Origin: CAZNAQ01 sp964585585
GTDB taxonomy: Bacteria > Patescibacteriota > Patescibacteriia > Patescibacteriales > JAGXOH01
Direction of reading: 5' to 3'
NCBI GenBank assembly: GCA_964585585.1
Contig: CAZPEL010000034.1
Location: 1 to 10,412 of the forward strand
Length of the DNA: 10,412 bases
In this document: positions 1 through 5,960 of the stretch, one piece after another
Layout of the letters: each line of letters starts with the position of its first letter
How positions within the stretch are numbered: position 1 is the first letter of the stretch
Notes under the pieces: generated by a model
Databases searched by the model: none
Told to the model about the DNA's origin: nothing
What the model saw: only the letters and a program-made list of their open reading frames with translations
Translations under genes and position numbers: made by a program

Positions 1-2031
1 CATAAAATCGGCCAATTTCCCAAAAAGGGGCGCGGCGGAAGAAGCGGAATATTTGACATCCTTGGGGTCGTTCAATTTTACCAACATAGCGAACCGCGCC
101 TTCTCCACCGGAGCAAAACCAACAAAGGTATGAATAGTCTTTTGGCCATACCCTCCTTCTTCGGAAGCCACTTGAGCGGTTCCGGTCTTACCGCCCACAT
201 AATAACCTTCCACTCCGGCCTTTTTGGCATGACCCCCCTCTATGACATTGACCAGCATGCCGGACAGGAGGGTGGCCGCCCTTTCCGAAATGACCCGTCT
301 TATTTTTACCGGCTCGGTCACTTCGGCCTGACCATTGCTCATAAGCATCTTTTTGACTATATAAGGTTTCATCAAGACCCCTTGGTTGGCTATGGCGGCA
401 TAGGACATAAGCATCTGCAAAGGGGTGGCCGTTATGCCTTGGCCGTAGGAAGCGGTCGCTGCATATATTTTGGGTATATCTTCTCGTCTCAAATTCTTTA
501 TATCCCCTTTACTCTCCCCTTCCAATTCGATCCCGGTCTTGCTGCCAAAGCCGAATTTCTTGACATAATCCCCGAAAACATTGGGGGTGGTTTGCTCCAT
601 GGCAAAAATGGAACCGGTGTTCAAGGAGTGAGTTAGGACATAATTCATATCCACCACTCCGTGCGGACCGTGGCTGGCGTAATCGGAATTTTTGATGGTC
701 CATTTATCTATTTTTATCTTTCCCTCGTCTTTGTAAGTAGTGCCCGGGGATATCACTTCCCTGTCCAGGGCAGACCCTATGGTTATGGTCTTAAAAACAG
801 AGCCCGGTTCGTAATCTTCAAATATTACGGAATTGTTATACACCTGGATATCCTCGACCTGATTATATTTGTTGGGATTAAAATCGGGATAGGAACACAT
901 GGCTATCAACCCCCCGGATCTCGGATTAACCACTACCACACTACCGCTTTCGGCCCCGTGCTTTTTCACCGCTTCTTCCAATTGCCGGCAAACATAGAAT
1001 TGAATGGCCCTGTCTATGGAAAGTATCAAGTCGCTGCCATCCCGTGGTTTTTTGTACTCCTTGTTATTGATGACTATGGTATTCTCCTTTTCTTCGGTTC
1101 CGGATTTTATAAATCCGTGCTGACCGGCCAATTCCTGATTAAAGAACCCTTCCAGGCCGTAATTACCCCGGCTGGAATCCTCCGAACTAACAAAGCCCAA
1201 GAAATGAGACCCGACCTCGCCTTCCGGATAATACCGATATTTTTTAATTATGTGGGATATTCCCGGCAAATCCATTTTTACCTTTTCGCCATCCTCTTGA
1301 TAATAAACCTGACCGTTCTCAATAAAAAGATCTTGATAGGAAAAGGGCTTACCCCTGTCTTCCGGCCACAGGAAATCATACATTCGCTTTAATTTCTCCT
1401 TTTCCACTTTTTTCTCTATGGGTTCATATGGATCATTCTTTTTACCCAACTTTTCCTTGTACTCTTTTATGATCTCGCCTTTTCTGATCTCTATTTCTTC
1501 CTCGATGTCCTCCCCTCTTTCTTCTTGCCATTGCTTACTTTGCCGGCGGGCCTCAAAATTATTCCGAACCTTTTTTATTCTGGTCCGCCTTTTCTGCTCC
1601 TCCAGATCCAGGGGGATCCTGTCCAATTTTTGTTTCAAGCTTTTTTGATCCTTGTCCTTGAAATATTCCCCCACCTCTCGCTTCACTTCTTCCTGATCAA
1701 AAAATGTGTACAATTTCTCCGCCAACTCGGTCGGCTCCTTGATCTCTTTGGGAATGGCATAGACCAAAGCAAAGTCCTTATTTGTGGCCAAGGAATAAAG
1801 TTTCTCCTCGCCCTTGCCCCGATTTTTTATAAATATTTCTCCCCTTTCCGGCGACAGCTCGCTATAAACCTGGTGCTGGTCAGAAGCCAGGGCGGAAAAA
1901 TAATCATGCTTTACTATCTGCAGTTTATACAGTTGGTAACCAAAAACAAGGACCATTAAAAAAACAACCGCAGTAATAAATCTGATGCGATTGTTGCATT
2001 CCTTGGTTTTTTGATGCCGGGAATAGTTCAT
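1..2031 (-). CDS. ftsI: Class B penicillin-binding protein, FtsI-type septal transpeptidase (C-terminus cut by window edge)
   Basis: The product is a membrane-anchored D,D-transpeptidase that cross-links peptidoglycan, probably at the septum. The frame is open for 677 codons from ATG at 2031 to the window edge, so only a short C-terminal tail is missing. A short basic N-terminus is followed by one membrane segment (about residues 18-37) and the pedestal/dimerisation region with an RGEI motif (63-66). The transpeptidase domain has all three active-site motifs: S411-V-F-K414 (nucleophile serine), S469-L-N471 and K615-T-G617. The ftsL-like gene ends 6 nt upstream, and this dcw position favours FtsI over an elongation PBP2. 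About residues 112-200 form a very charged, probably helical stretch before a conserved-looking DPYEPI motif, longer than I would expect there. No Shine-Dalgarno sequence is visible. The class B PBP call is near certain; the FtsI role rests on gene order. Confidence 0.93.
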   Translation of the reverse strand, partial: MNYSRHQKTKECNNRIRFITAVVFLMVLVFGYQLYKLQIVKHDYFSALASDQHQVYSELSPERGEIFIKNRGKGEEKLYSLATNKDFALVYAIPKEIKEPTELAEKLYTFFDQEEVKREVGEYFKDKDQKSLKQKLDRIPLDLEEQKRRTRIKKVRNNFEARRQSKQWQEERGEDIEEEIEIRKGEIIKEYKEKLGKKNDPYEPIEKKVEKEKLKRMYDFLWPEDRGKPFSYQDLFIENGQVYYQEDGEKVKMDLPGISHIIKKYRYYPEGEVGSHFLGFVSSEDSSRGNYGLEGFFNQELAGQHGFIKSGTEEKENTIVINNKEYKKPRDGSDLILSIDRAIQFYVCRQLEEAVKKHGAESGSVVVVNPRSGGLIAMCSYPDFNPNKYNQVEDIQVYNNSVIFEDYEPGSVFKTITIGSALDREVISPGTTYKDEGKIKIDKWTIKNSDYASHGPHGVVDMNYVLTHSLNTGSIFAMEQTTPNVFGDYVKKFGFGSKTGIELEGESKGDIKNLRREDIPKIYAATASYGQGITATPLQMLMSYAAIANQGVLMKPYIVKKMLMSNGQAEVTEPVKIRRVISERAATLLSGMLVNVIEGGHAKKAGVEGYYVGGKTGTAQVASEEGGYGQKTIHTFVGFAPVEKARFAMLVKLNDPKDVKYSASSAAPLFGKLADFM

Positions 2032-2037
2032 AGAACG

Positions 2038-2379
2038 CTACTTTTTGGCCAAAAATTCACCCGGGGCCCGCAAATACTTAACATTCTTGATCGACACCAT
2101 ATCCAGATCATCGGTTCTCTTGGCCACAGTGTTGTAAGATTTGAGGGAGGTTACCCTTACATTTAAATTTCTATTCTCCTCCTGAAGGCAAGAGACCTGA
2201 TTTTTCAATTCTTGAACCTTTAAACCCTTAACGGTCAAGTCATTGACCAAAGCCACATAATAAGAACCGCAAAAAGCGATCAAAGCAAATAAGAAAACAT
2301 TCACGATCTTCATTCTCTGATTCCAACCGGATTTTTTATTGTTTCTGGAAAATTTTTTTGTTGTTCTGTACCTGGTCAT
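2038..2379 (-). CDS. ftsL: FtsL/DivIC-like small bitopic cell division protein
   Basis: This 113-residue protein has a basic cytoplasmic N-terminus (residues 1-23, many Lys/Arg), one transmembrane helix (about 24-45) and an extracytoplasmic helical segment (about 51-82, beginning VKGLKVQELKNQ) with coiled-coil character. That is the topology of FtsL/DivIC, which form the FtsQLB-type complex that activates the septal synthase FtsW-FtsI. FtsL sequences are poorly conserved, so the call depends on size, topology and position between rsmH and the PBP gene, which is the canonical dcw order. It lies 13 nt after rsmH and 6 nt before the PBP gene, so the three are probably cotranscribed and translationally coupled. 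The stop is TAG. DivIC/FtsB remains an alternative name. Confidence 0.75.
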   Translation of the reverse strand: MTRYRTTKKFSRNNKKSGWNQRMKIVNVFLFALIAFCGSYYVALVNDLTVKGLKVQELKNQVSCLQEENRNLNVRVTSLKSYNTVAKRTDDLDMVSIKNVKYLRAPGEFLAKK

Positions 2380-2392
2380 ATTTTTTATATTA

Positions 2393-3379
2393 TTATGATC
2401 TTAATTTTTTAACCGCTCTTAATTTGGCGCTTCTGGCCTTGGGATTTTTTTCTATCTCCTCCCGGGTGGGGACTAAAAATTTCTTGGTCTTTCCCCGATC
2501 TTTACTATGTTTTATTATCTCCAATTTGGCCTTGTGGCCGCATCTACACTCCGGTAATTCCGGCGGGCAGATACAATCCCGGCTCTCTTGTTGGAAAAAA
2601 TCCTTTACTATCCTGTCTTCTAAGCTATGGTAGGAAATAACCACTATCCTGCCCTCCGGTTTTAACAATTCCAGGGCCTGGGGCAGGGCTTGTTTCAGGT
2701 TATCCAATTCTTGATTGACTTTGATTCTCAAGGCCTGAAATATCCGGGCCTTGATATTATCCTTATAAGGAGTGAATCTTCCGGGAATGGCCTCTTCTAT
2801 TATTTTCTCCAAATCACCTGTGGTGCGAATAGGGCTCTCTTGCCGGTGTTTTTCGATATTTCTGGCTATCCGCAGAGACAGCCTTTCTTCTCCGAATTCC
2901 TTGAATATTTTTTCCAGCTCCGAAACCTCGTATTTATTCAGAATGCGACCGACCCGACTGACCTCGCCTTTTTTGTCTTCTCCGGCAAAGGACATATCCA
3001 GCAGGGTATCTCCCTTAAAGGAAAATCCTCTTGACTTGTCTTCGAGCTGGGCCAAGGACAAGCCCAGATCAAATACCATTCCGTGAAATTTGATATCCGG
3101 CCCGAATTCTTCTTGGGCCGCTTTTTTCAACTCACTGAAATTGGAATTGGCTATTTTTATGTTTTTAAGATCTTTTTCTCGAATTATCTCCTCGGCGTTC
3201 TTGACGGCCCAGGGATCCAGGTCCAGGGCCAGGATCTTCCCCTTTTCCCCGATCCTTGATGCTATGGCCTGAGTATATCCGGCTCCCCCCAGGGTGGCGT
3301 CCAAGAAATACTGACCTTCCCGGGGATCCAATATTTTCAAAACCTCCTTTAACATTACCGGCTGATGATGATACTGCAT
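2393..3379 (-). CDS. rsmH: 16S rRNA (cytosine-1402-N4)-methyltransferase RsmH (MraW)
   Basis: RsmH uses S-adenosylmethionine to methylate N4 of C1402 in the 16S rRNA decoding centre. The 328-residue length is close to the family norm. Family motifs appear in order: N-terminal HHQPVMLKEVL (4-14), SAM motif I DATLGGAGYT (27-36), the acidic strand LDLDP (52-56), DLGLSLAQLEDKSRGFSF (104-121), and near the C-terminus VISYHSLEDRIVK (247-259). A CxC...CxC cluster follows (C269, C271, C278, C280), as in many RsmH proteins. The ATG at 3379 puts the conserved HHQPVM at residue 4, which supports this start. The gene usually follows mraZ directly; here a secreted-protein gene and a hairpin intervene. No Shine-Dalgarno sequence is visible. 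Confidence 0.98.
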   Translation of the reverse strand: MQYHHQPVMLKEVLKILDPREGQYFLDATLGGAGYTQAIASRIGEKGKILALDLDPWAVKNAEEIIREKDLKNIKIANSNFSELKKAAQEEFGPDIKFHGMVFDLGLSLAQLEDKSRGFSFKGDTLLDMSFAGEDKKGEVSRVGRILNKYEVSELEKIFKEFGEERLSLRIARNIEKHRQESPIRTTGDLEKIIEEAIPGRFTPYKDNIKARIFQALRIKVNQELDNLKQALPQALELLKPEGRIVVISYHSLEDRIVKDFFQQESRDCICPPELPECRCGHKAKLEIIKHSKDRGKTKKFLVPTREEIEKNPKARSAKLRAVKKLRS

Positions 3380-3412
3380 GGAAAACTGCTATTTTAAAGA
3401 TTTAGGGGTTGA

Positions 3413-3448
3413 CCCCCGTTCCGCTTCTCGCAAGAAGCGGAACGGGGG
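3413..3448. repeat. Perfect 16-bp inverted repeat (stem-loop) between the secreted-protein gene and rsmH
   Basis: The arms CCCCCGTTCCGCTTCT (3413-3428) and AGAAGCGGAACGGGGG (3433-3448) are exact reverse complements around the 4-nt loop CGCA. The stem is GC-rich. Neither side is followed by a T tract on its own strand, so it is not a standard intrinsic terminator. A second small hairpin, GGGG-TTGA-CCCC (3405-3416), shares its CCCC with the left arm, so the two folds compete. It lies 34-69 nt upstream of the rsmH ATG. It could be a mobile REP-like palindrome, an mRNA processing or stabilising hairpin, or a translational control element for rsmH. Confidence 0.85.
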
Positions 3449-3488
3449 AAGCATGGGGATTTTCTTGGCTATATTAATAGCTGCCTAA

Positions 3489-5117
3489 TTACTCTTCCGC
3501 TTGCAGCGGATCGTAGCCGTTGGCCACCTCTATACCGTCCTTGTAGCCGTCTCCGTCAGTATCCGGGTCATTGACATCGGTTCCCAGTTCTTCCTCTCTC
3601 TCGTCGTTCAGGAAGTCTCCGTCAGTATCCGGCTTTCTGGTGGCTCCGGAATAAGTAATGGCCTGCATAGTGTTCCATTCCTCGGTGGAACTGGGAGCAT
3701 GGCCAAAAATATTCTCAAATATCTGAATACCTCTTTTTTCCGATTCCAGATTCCTGTTCTCCGCCTTCTGCCTCAAACCATAGGCCATAACTGTTACCGC
3801 GGCTCTGTCCTTGGGGTTACTCATATCCGGAACCCGATCATAAATTTCCATAAATTGCTCCTTGGCCTCTTTTTCGGCCCGCGGACTTCTCATTTCCGGC
3901 CATCTACCGTTGGATATTTTGACCATATCCTCTATTTCCTGTTCATTTTCGGGCAGATCACCAAAGGCCTTTTTAAAGGAATGAACCACGGCCGCCCTTT
4001 CGCCGGAGCCCAATTTTTGGGTATTCTCATCCACTCCGTAAGCCACGAAATTATTAATGGCCTCCTTGGCCCTGTTGTTCAGCTTTTCCAGTCTATCTTT
4101 TACTTTCTCCAAATGTTTATTGACGCGGTTTCGGGTCTTTTCCCAATCTTTTTCCATTTTTTCCTTAACCTTTTCCCATCTTTCCTGTATCTTGTCGCCC
4201 AGATTCTTAAAAACACCTTCCAAGTCTCCTTGGAAAAGTTTTTTGGCCCGGGATCTTATCCTTTTGACCATTTCGTCCCCTTGGCACTCGCCTTGGCTCT
4301 TGATAGTGACCCCCTTTTCCTCAGCTACACATTTATTAGGATAAGTTTGGCCGTCCTCGCCGCAAACCGGTTCATAAGTGGTAGAACAATTCTCCATCGG
4401 GGCAAAACATCTGGCCCGATTGGAAGGTCTAGCTATTCTATGTCTTTTTTGAGCTACAGAACTGGTGGCATCGGAAGAAACGGAAGTGGTTCCGATGGTA
4501 TAAGGAACCAAACCGGAGCAACAATCAATATTCGGTCTTAAAAACCCATTCCTGCCGACACAGACATTCTTTTCTTCCTGTTCTAATTCCTTATCTTCAT
4601 TTTTATCTTCCTCTTCTTCATCATCTTCGTTTTCATCCTCATTCTCTTCCTCTTCTTCATCTTCGTCCTCTTCACTTTTCTCCTCTTCCTGTTGTTCTTG
4701 TGCCCGGCATTCTCCGTCAACGCATACGCAATCCTCCTCTGGCTTAGGGCTTATAACCTGAGGGCAGATCGGATTCTCCGGGCAATCAAGATCCAAATTT
4801 TCTTGATTCACGCACTCCCACTGCGCTCCGGCACTGCCCGGGCAACAGTTAGTGCTCACCCACTCACAAGCTTCATTAGTCTCGCAAGATTCTTCTTCAT
4901 CCTCATTAGTGGTAGTGGAAGTATCCTCGTCAGTGGTGGTGGCTTCTTCGTCAGTGGTGGTGGCCTCTTCCTCACTGGTGGTGCCGGTATCATCCTGGGC
5001 CTGGGCCAAAGAATTGGAATTAGCCGGGGCCAACAAAGCCAAGCCCAGGGCAATAGCCAGACACAAAACGGCTACGCCCAAACTTTTTTTATTGATTTTT
5101 TGAAAAAACTTCTCCAT
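3489..5117 (-). CDS. Exported acidic cysteine-rich protein with degenerate Kazal domain, coiled coil and TSP3-like calcium loops
   Basis: I do not recognise this 542-residue protein as a named family, but its parts are clear. A basic start and hydrophobic helix (about 12-31) act as signal peptide or anchor. A Thr/Glu/Asp linker follows (43-77). Residues 78-137 are cysteine-rich, with CC at 91-92 and a CPQVISPKPE motif. Residues 143-182 are almost entirely Glu/Asp. A second CC module spans about 186-205. A Kazal-like segment (237-278) contains YEPVCGEDGQTYPNKC and ends in GEC. Residues about 295-355 are a charged coiled coil, then a helical region. The C-terminus carries two Ca-binding-type loops, PDTDGDFLND (496-505) and PDTDGDGYKD (518-527), like thrombospondin type 3 repeats. 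The Kazal segment suggests protease inhibition or adhesion and the loops suggest calcium binding, both inferred. It sits 38 nt after mraZ and 109 nt before rsmH, an unusual place for a surface-protein gene. Confidence 0.9.
   Translation of the reverse strand: MEKFFQKINKKSLGVAVLCLAIALGLALLAPANSNSLAQAQDDTGTTSEEEATTTDEEATTTDEDTSTTTNEDEEESCETNEACEWVSTNCCPGSAGAQWECVNQENLDLDCPENPICPQVISPKPEEDCVCVDGECRAQEQQEEEKSEEDEDEEEEENEDENEDDEEEEDKNEDKELEQEEKNVCVGRNGFLRPNIDCCSGLVPYTIGTTSVSSDATSSVAQKRHRIARPSNRARCFAPMENCSTTYEPVCGEDGQTYPNKCVAEEKGVTIKSQGECQGDEMVKRIRSRAKKLFQGDLEGVFKNLGDKIQERWEKVKEKMEKDWEKTRNRVNKHLEKVKDRLEKLNNRAKEAINNFVAYGVDENTQKLGSGERAAVVHSFKKAFGDLPENEQEIEDMVKISNGRWPEMRSPRAEKEAKEQFMEIYDRVPDMSNPKDRAAVTVMAYGLRQKAENRNLESEKRGIQIFENIFGHAPSSTEEWNTMQAITYSGATRKPDTDGDFLNDEREEELGTDVNDPDTDGDGYKDGIEVANGYDPLQAEE
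4929..4991 (-). repeat. 21-bp coding tandem repeat, three copies, in the Thr/Glu linker
   Basis: Three head-to-tail 21-bp units lie at 4929-4949, 4950-4970 and 4971-4991. The first two differ at one base; the third is degenerate. In the protein they give a seven-residue repeat (about residues 43-63) with TTTDEEA-type units, just after the signal peptide. The unit length is a multiple of three, so copy-number change would lengthen or shorten the linker without a frameshift. Confidence 0.8.
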
Positions 5118-5155
5118 AGTTTTGAGTTATTTATACTTAATGAATTAACAAATTA

Positions 5156-5587
5156 TCAAACTCCCATCTCCCCCAGGGCCTCGGCTATATCAGCGCTGTT
5201 GGCCTCGGCGCCCTTCTTATAGTTGTTCCATTTCTCTTCGTCCCAGATCTCCAACCTGTCATACAATCCGGCCACGATCGCCTTTTTCTTAAGCCCGGCA
5301 AAATCCCTTAAATATTCCGGAATGGTAACTCGACCCTGGTTGTCGAATTCCACTTCCACCGCCCCGGCCAACATATGTCTGGCAAAGGCCCGGGCCTTGG
5401 ATTGGCTTATGGGCAGCTCGGCGAATTTCTGGGCCATTTCCTGCCACTTTTCTTTGGGGTATAAAAAAAGGCAGTTATCGATACCCTTGGTAACAACCGC
5501 CCCCTTTTTAAGCATATTACGAAATTTGGCAGGTACGGCCATTCTGCCTTTGGAATCCAAATTATGATTGTATTCTCCTATGAACAT
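5156..5587 (-). CDS. mraZ: Transcriptional regulator MraZ
   Basis: MraZ is a DNA-binding protein of the SpoVT-AbrB type that forms rings and controls its own dcw operon. The protein is 143 residues, the usual length. It has two tandem AbrB-like halves, each with the family signature: D11-S-K-G-R15 followed by MAVPAKFR, and D82-N-Q-G-R86 followed by VTIPEYLR. I chose ATG at 5587 because it gives the classic MFIGEY start; an in-frame TTG at 5602 would add five residues but lies within the 8-bp repeat array. The gene ends in TGA followed directly by TAA. It is first in its transcription unit, behind a sigma70-like promoter and 10-bp-spaced repeats that look like its operator. The leader of about 195 nt is long and structured. 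Confidence 0.97.
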   Translation of the reverse strand: MFIGEYNHNLDSKGRMAVPAKFRNMLKKGAVVTKGIDNCLFLYPKEKWQEMAQKFAELPISQSKARAFARHMLAGAVEVEFDNQGRVTIPEYLRDFAGLKKKAIVAGLYDRLEIWDEEKWNNYKKGAEANSADIAEALGEMGV

Positions 5588-5593
5588 AAATTC

Positions 5594-5633
5594 ATTGTTC
5601 AATTGTTCAATTGTTCAATTGTTCAATTGTTGC
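5594..5633 (-). repeat. 8-bp tandem repeat array (TGAACAAT) directly upstream of the mraZ start
   Basis: Read on the minus strand, four perfect TGAACAAT units (5625-5594) are preceded by one degenerate unit, GCAACAAT (5633-5626). The array ends 6 nt before the mraZ ATG, where a Shine-Dalgarno sequence would normally sit, and none is present. Short perfect tandem repeats like this are prone to slippage, so copy number may vary between strains. A degenerate array of the same unit lies on the opposite strand nearby. Confidence 0.9.
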
Positions 5634-5662
5634 AATGTTTAACCGGAAAAATATATTATTTA

Positions 5663-5694
5663 TAACAATTTAGCAATGGAACAATGGAGCAATT
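5663..5694 (+). repeat. Degenerate 8-bp repeat array, opposite in orientation to the mraZ-proximal array
   Basis: On the plus strand, four consecutive 8-bp units, TAACAATT, TAGCAATG, GAACAATG and GAGCAATT, share the core CAAT and resemble the unit GAACAATT that makes up the minus-strand array at 5594-5633. The two arrays are therefore inverted. In the mraZ mRNA a 21-nt stretch of this array matches the other with three mismatches (by hand), around a loop of about 30 nt. Confidence 0.6.
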
Positions 5695-5751
5695 TTCGCC
5701 AAAATATTTTATCCAATGCATCATCTCTAGAATAAACGATAATCAAAGTTT

Positions 5752-5776
5752 TCCCCACCAATCACCTATCTTCACC
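5752..5776 (-). promoter_or_regulatory. Putative MraZ operator: three direct repeats with 10-bp period
   Basis: Read on the minus strand the sequence is GGTGA (5776-5772), 5 nt, GGTGA (5766-5762), 5 nt, GGGGA (5756-5752). This exactly 10-bp spacing of G-rich 5-mers matches the known layout of MraZ sites (in E. coli, TGGGN repeats separated by 5 nt). The site starts 12 bp downstream of the -10 hexamer, in the early transcribed region and in front of mraZ, a good place for autoregulation. Its function is inferred. Confidence 0.65.
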
Positions 5777-5787
5777 TCTATGATTTA

Positions 5788-5816
5788 ATTATACACCACT
5801 AACCTACATATTTCAA
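5788..5816 (-). promoter_or_regulatory. Sigma70-type promoter of the mraZ-dcw operon
   Basis: On the minus strand, TTGAAA (5816-5811) and a perfect TATAAT (5793-5788) are separated by exactly 17 bp. Transcription would start near 5781, giving a leader of about 195 nt before the mraZ ATG. The promoter lies between the terminator of the upstream block and the putative MraZ operator. Confidence 0.75.
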
Positions 5817-5865
5817 CCATTTTGTCCCATTTTAAATATATCCAAAATAAGCCAAATTTTATAAT

Positions 5866-5901
5866 AAAAAAGCCCCTCACCTATTGGTGGGGACTTTTTT
5901 T
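5866..5901. terminator. Bidirectional intrinsic terminator after tsaB
   Basis: Six A residues (5866-5871), a hairpin made of CCC and CACC paired with GGTG and GGG around a TATT loop (one bulged T, one mismatch, then a G-C pair), and seven T residues (5895-5901) form a stem that runs into T tracts on either strand. On the minus strand it would end the transcript of the surface-protein/tsaB block about 60 nt after the tsaB stop, insulating it from the mraZ promoter. Confidence 0.85.
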
Positions 5902-5910
5902 ATAAAAGGG

Positions 5911-5943
5911 TTGTGGATAACTTTTTAGAAAACTTATCCACAA
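5911..5943. promoter_or_regulatory. Inverted pair of perfect DnaA boxes
   Basis: TTGTGGATAA (5911-5920) and TTATCCACAA (5934-5943) are exact reverse complements, and each contains the E. coli-type consensus DnaA box TTATCCACA, one per strand. They are separated by 13 bp, so equivalent positions lie 23 bp apart, about two helical turns. A one-mismatch box, TAATACACA, follows at 5945-5953. The pair lies in AT-rich DNA just downstream of the tsaB stop. It could be a DnaA binding site (origin part, titration site or regulator of the dcw operon) or simply a hairpin; only the sequence match is certain. Confidence 0.7.
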
Positions 5944-5960
5944 TTAATACACAATTGGAT

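Noticed and set aside
661..1392. A 243-codon plus-strand ORF
   Set aside because: It lies opposite the transpeptidase domain of the PBP, whose SxxK, SxN and KTG motifs show the minus frame is the coding one.
3413..3448. Hairpin called as an intrinsic terminator
   Set aside because: There is no T tract after the stem on either strand.
3501..4541. A 346-codon plus-strand ORF opposite the Kazal/TSP3 gene
   Set aside because: The minus frame has a signal peptide, Kazal and TSP3 motifs; the plus product has no recognisable domain and is an antisense shadow.
5578..5595. Five-codon ORF starting at the ATG at 5595 and overlapping the mraZ start
   Set aside because: It is too short to support, and the mraZ ATG at 5587 is fixed by the conserved MFIGEY start.
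5594..5633. Repeat array considered as a CRISPR
   Set aside because: The units are only 8 bp and directly adjacent with no spacers, so it is a simple tandem repeat.
5789..5797. TTATACACC as a further DnaA box
   Set aside because: It has one mismatch and overlaps the -10 hexamer of a well-spaced promoter, which explains the sequence better.
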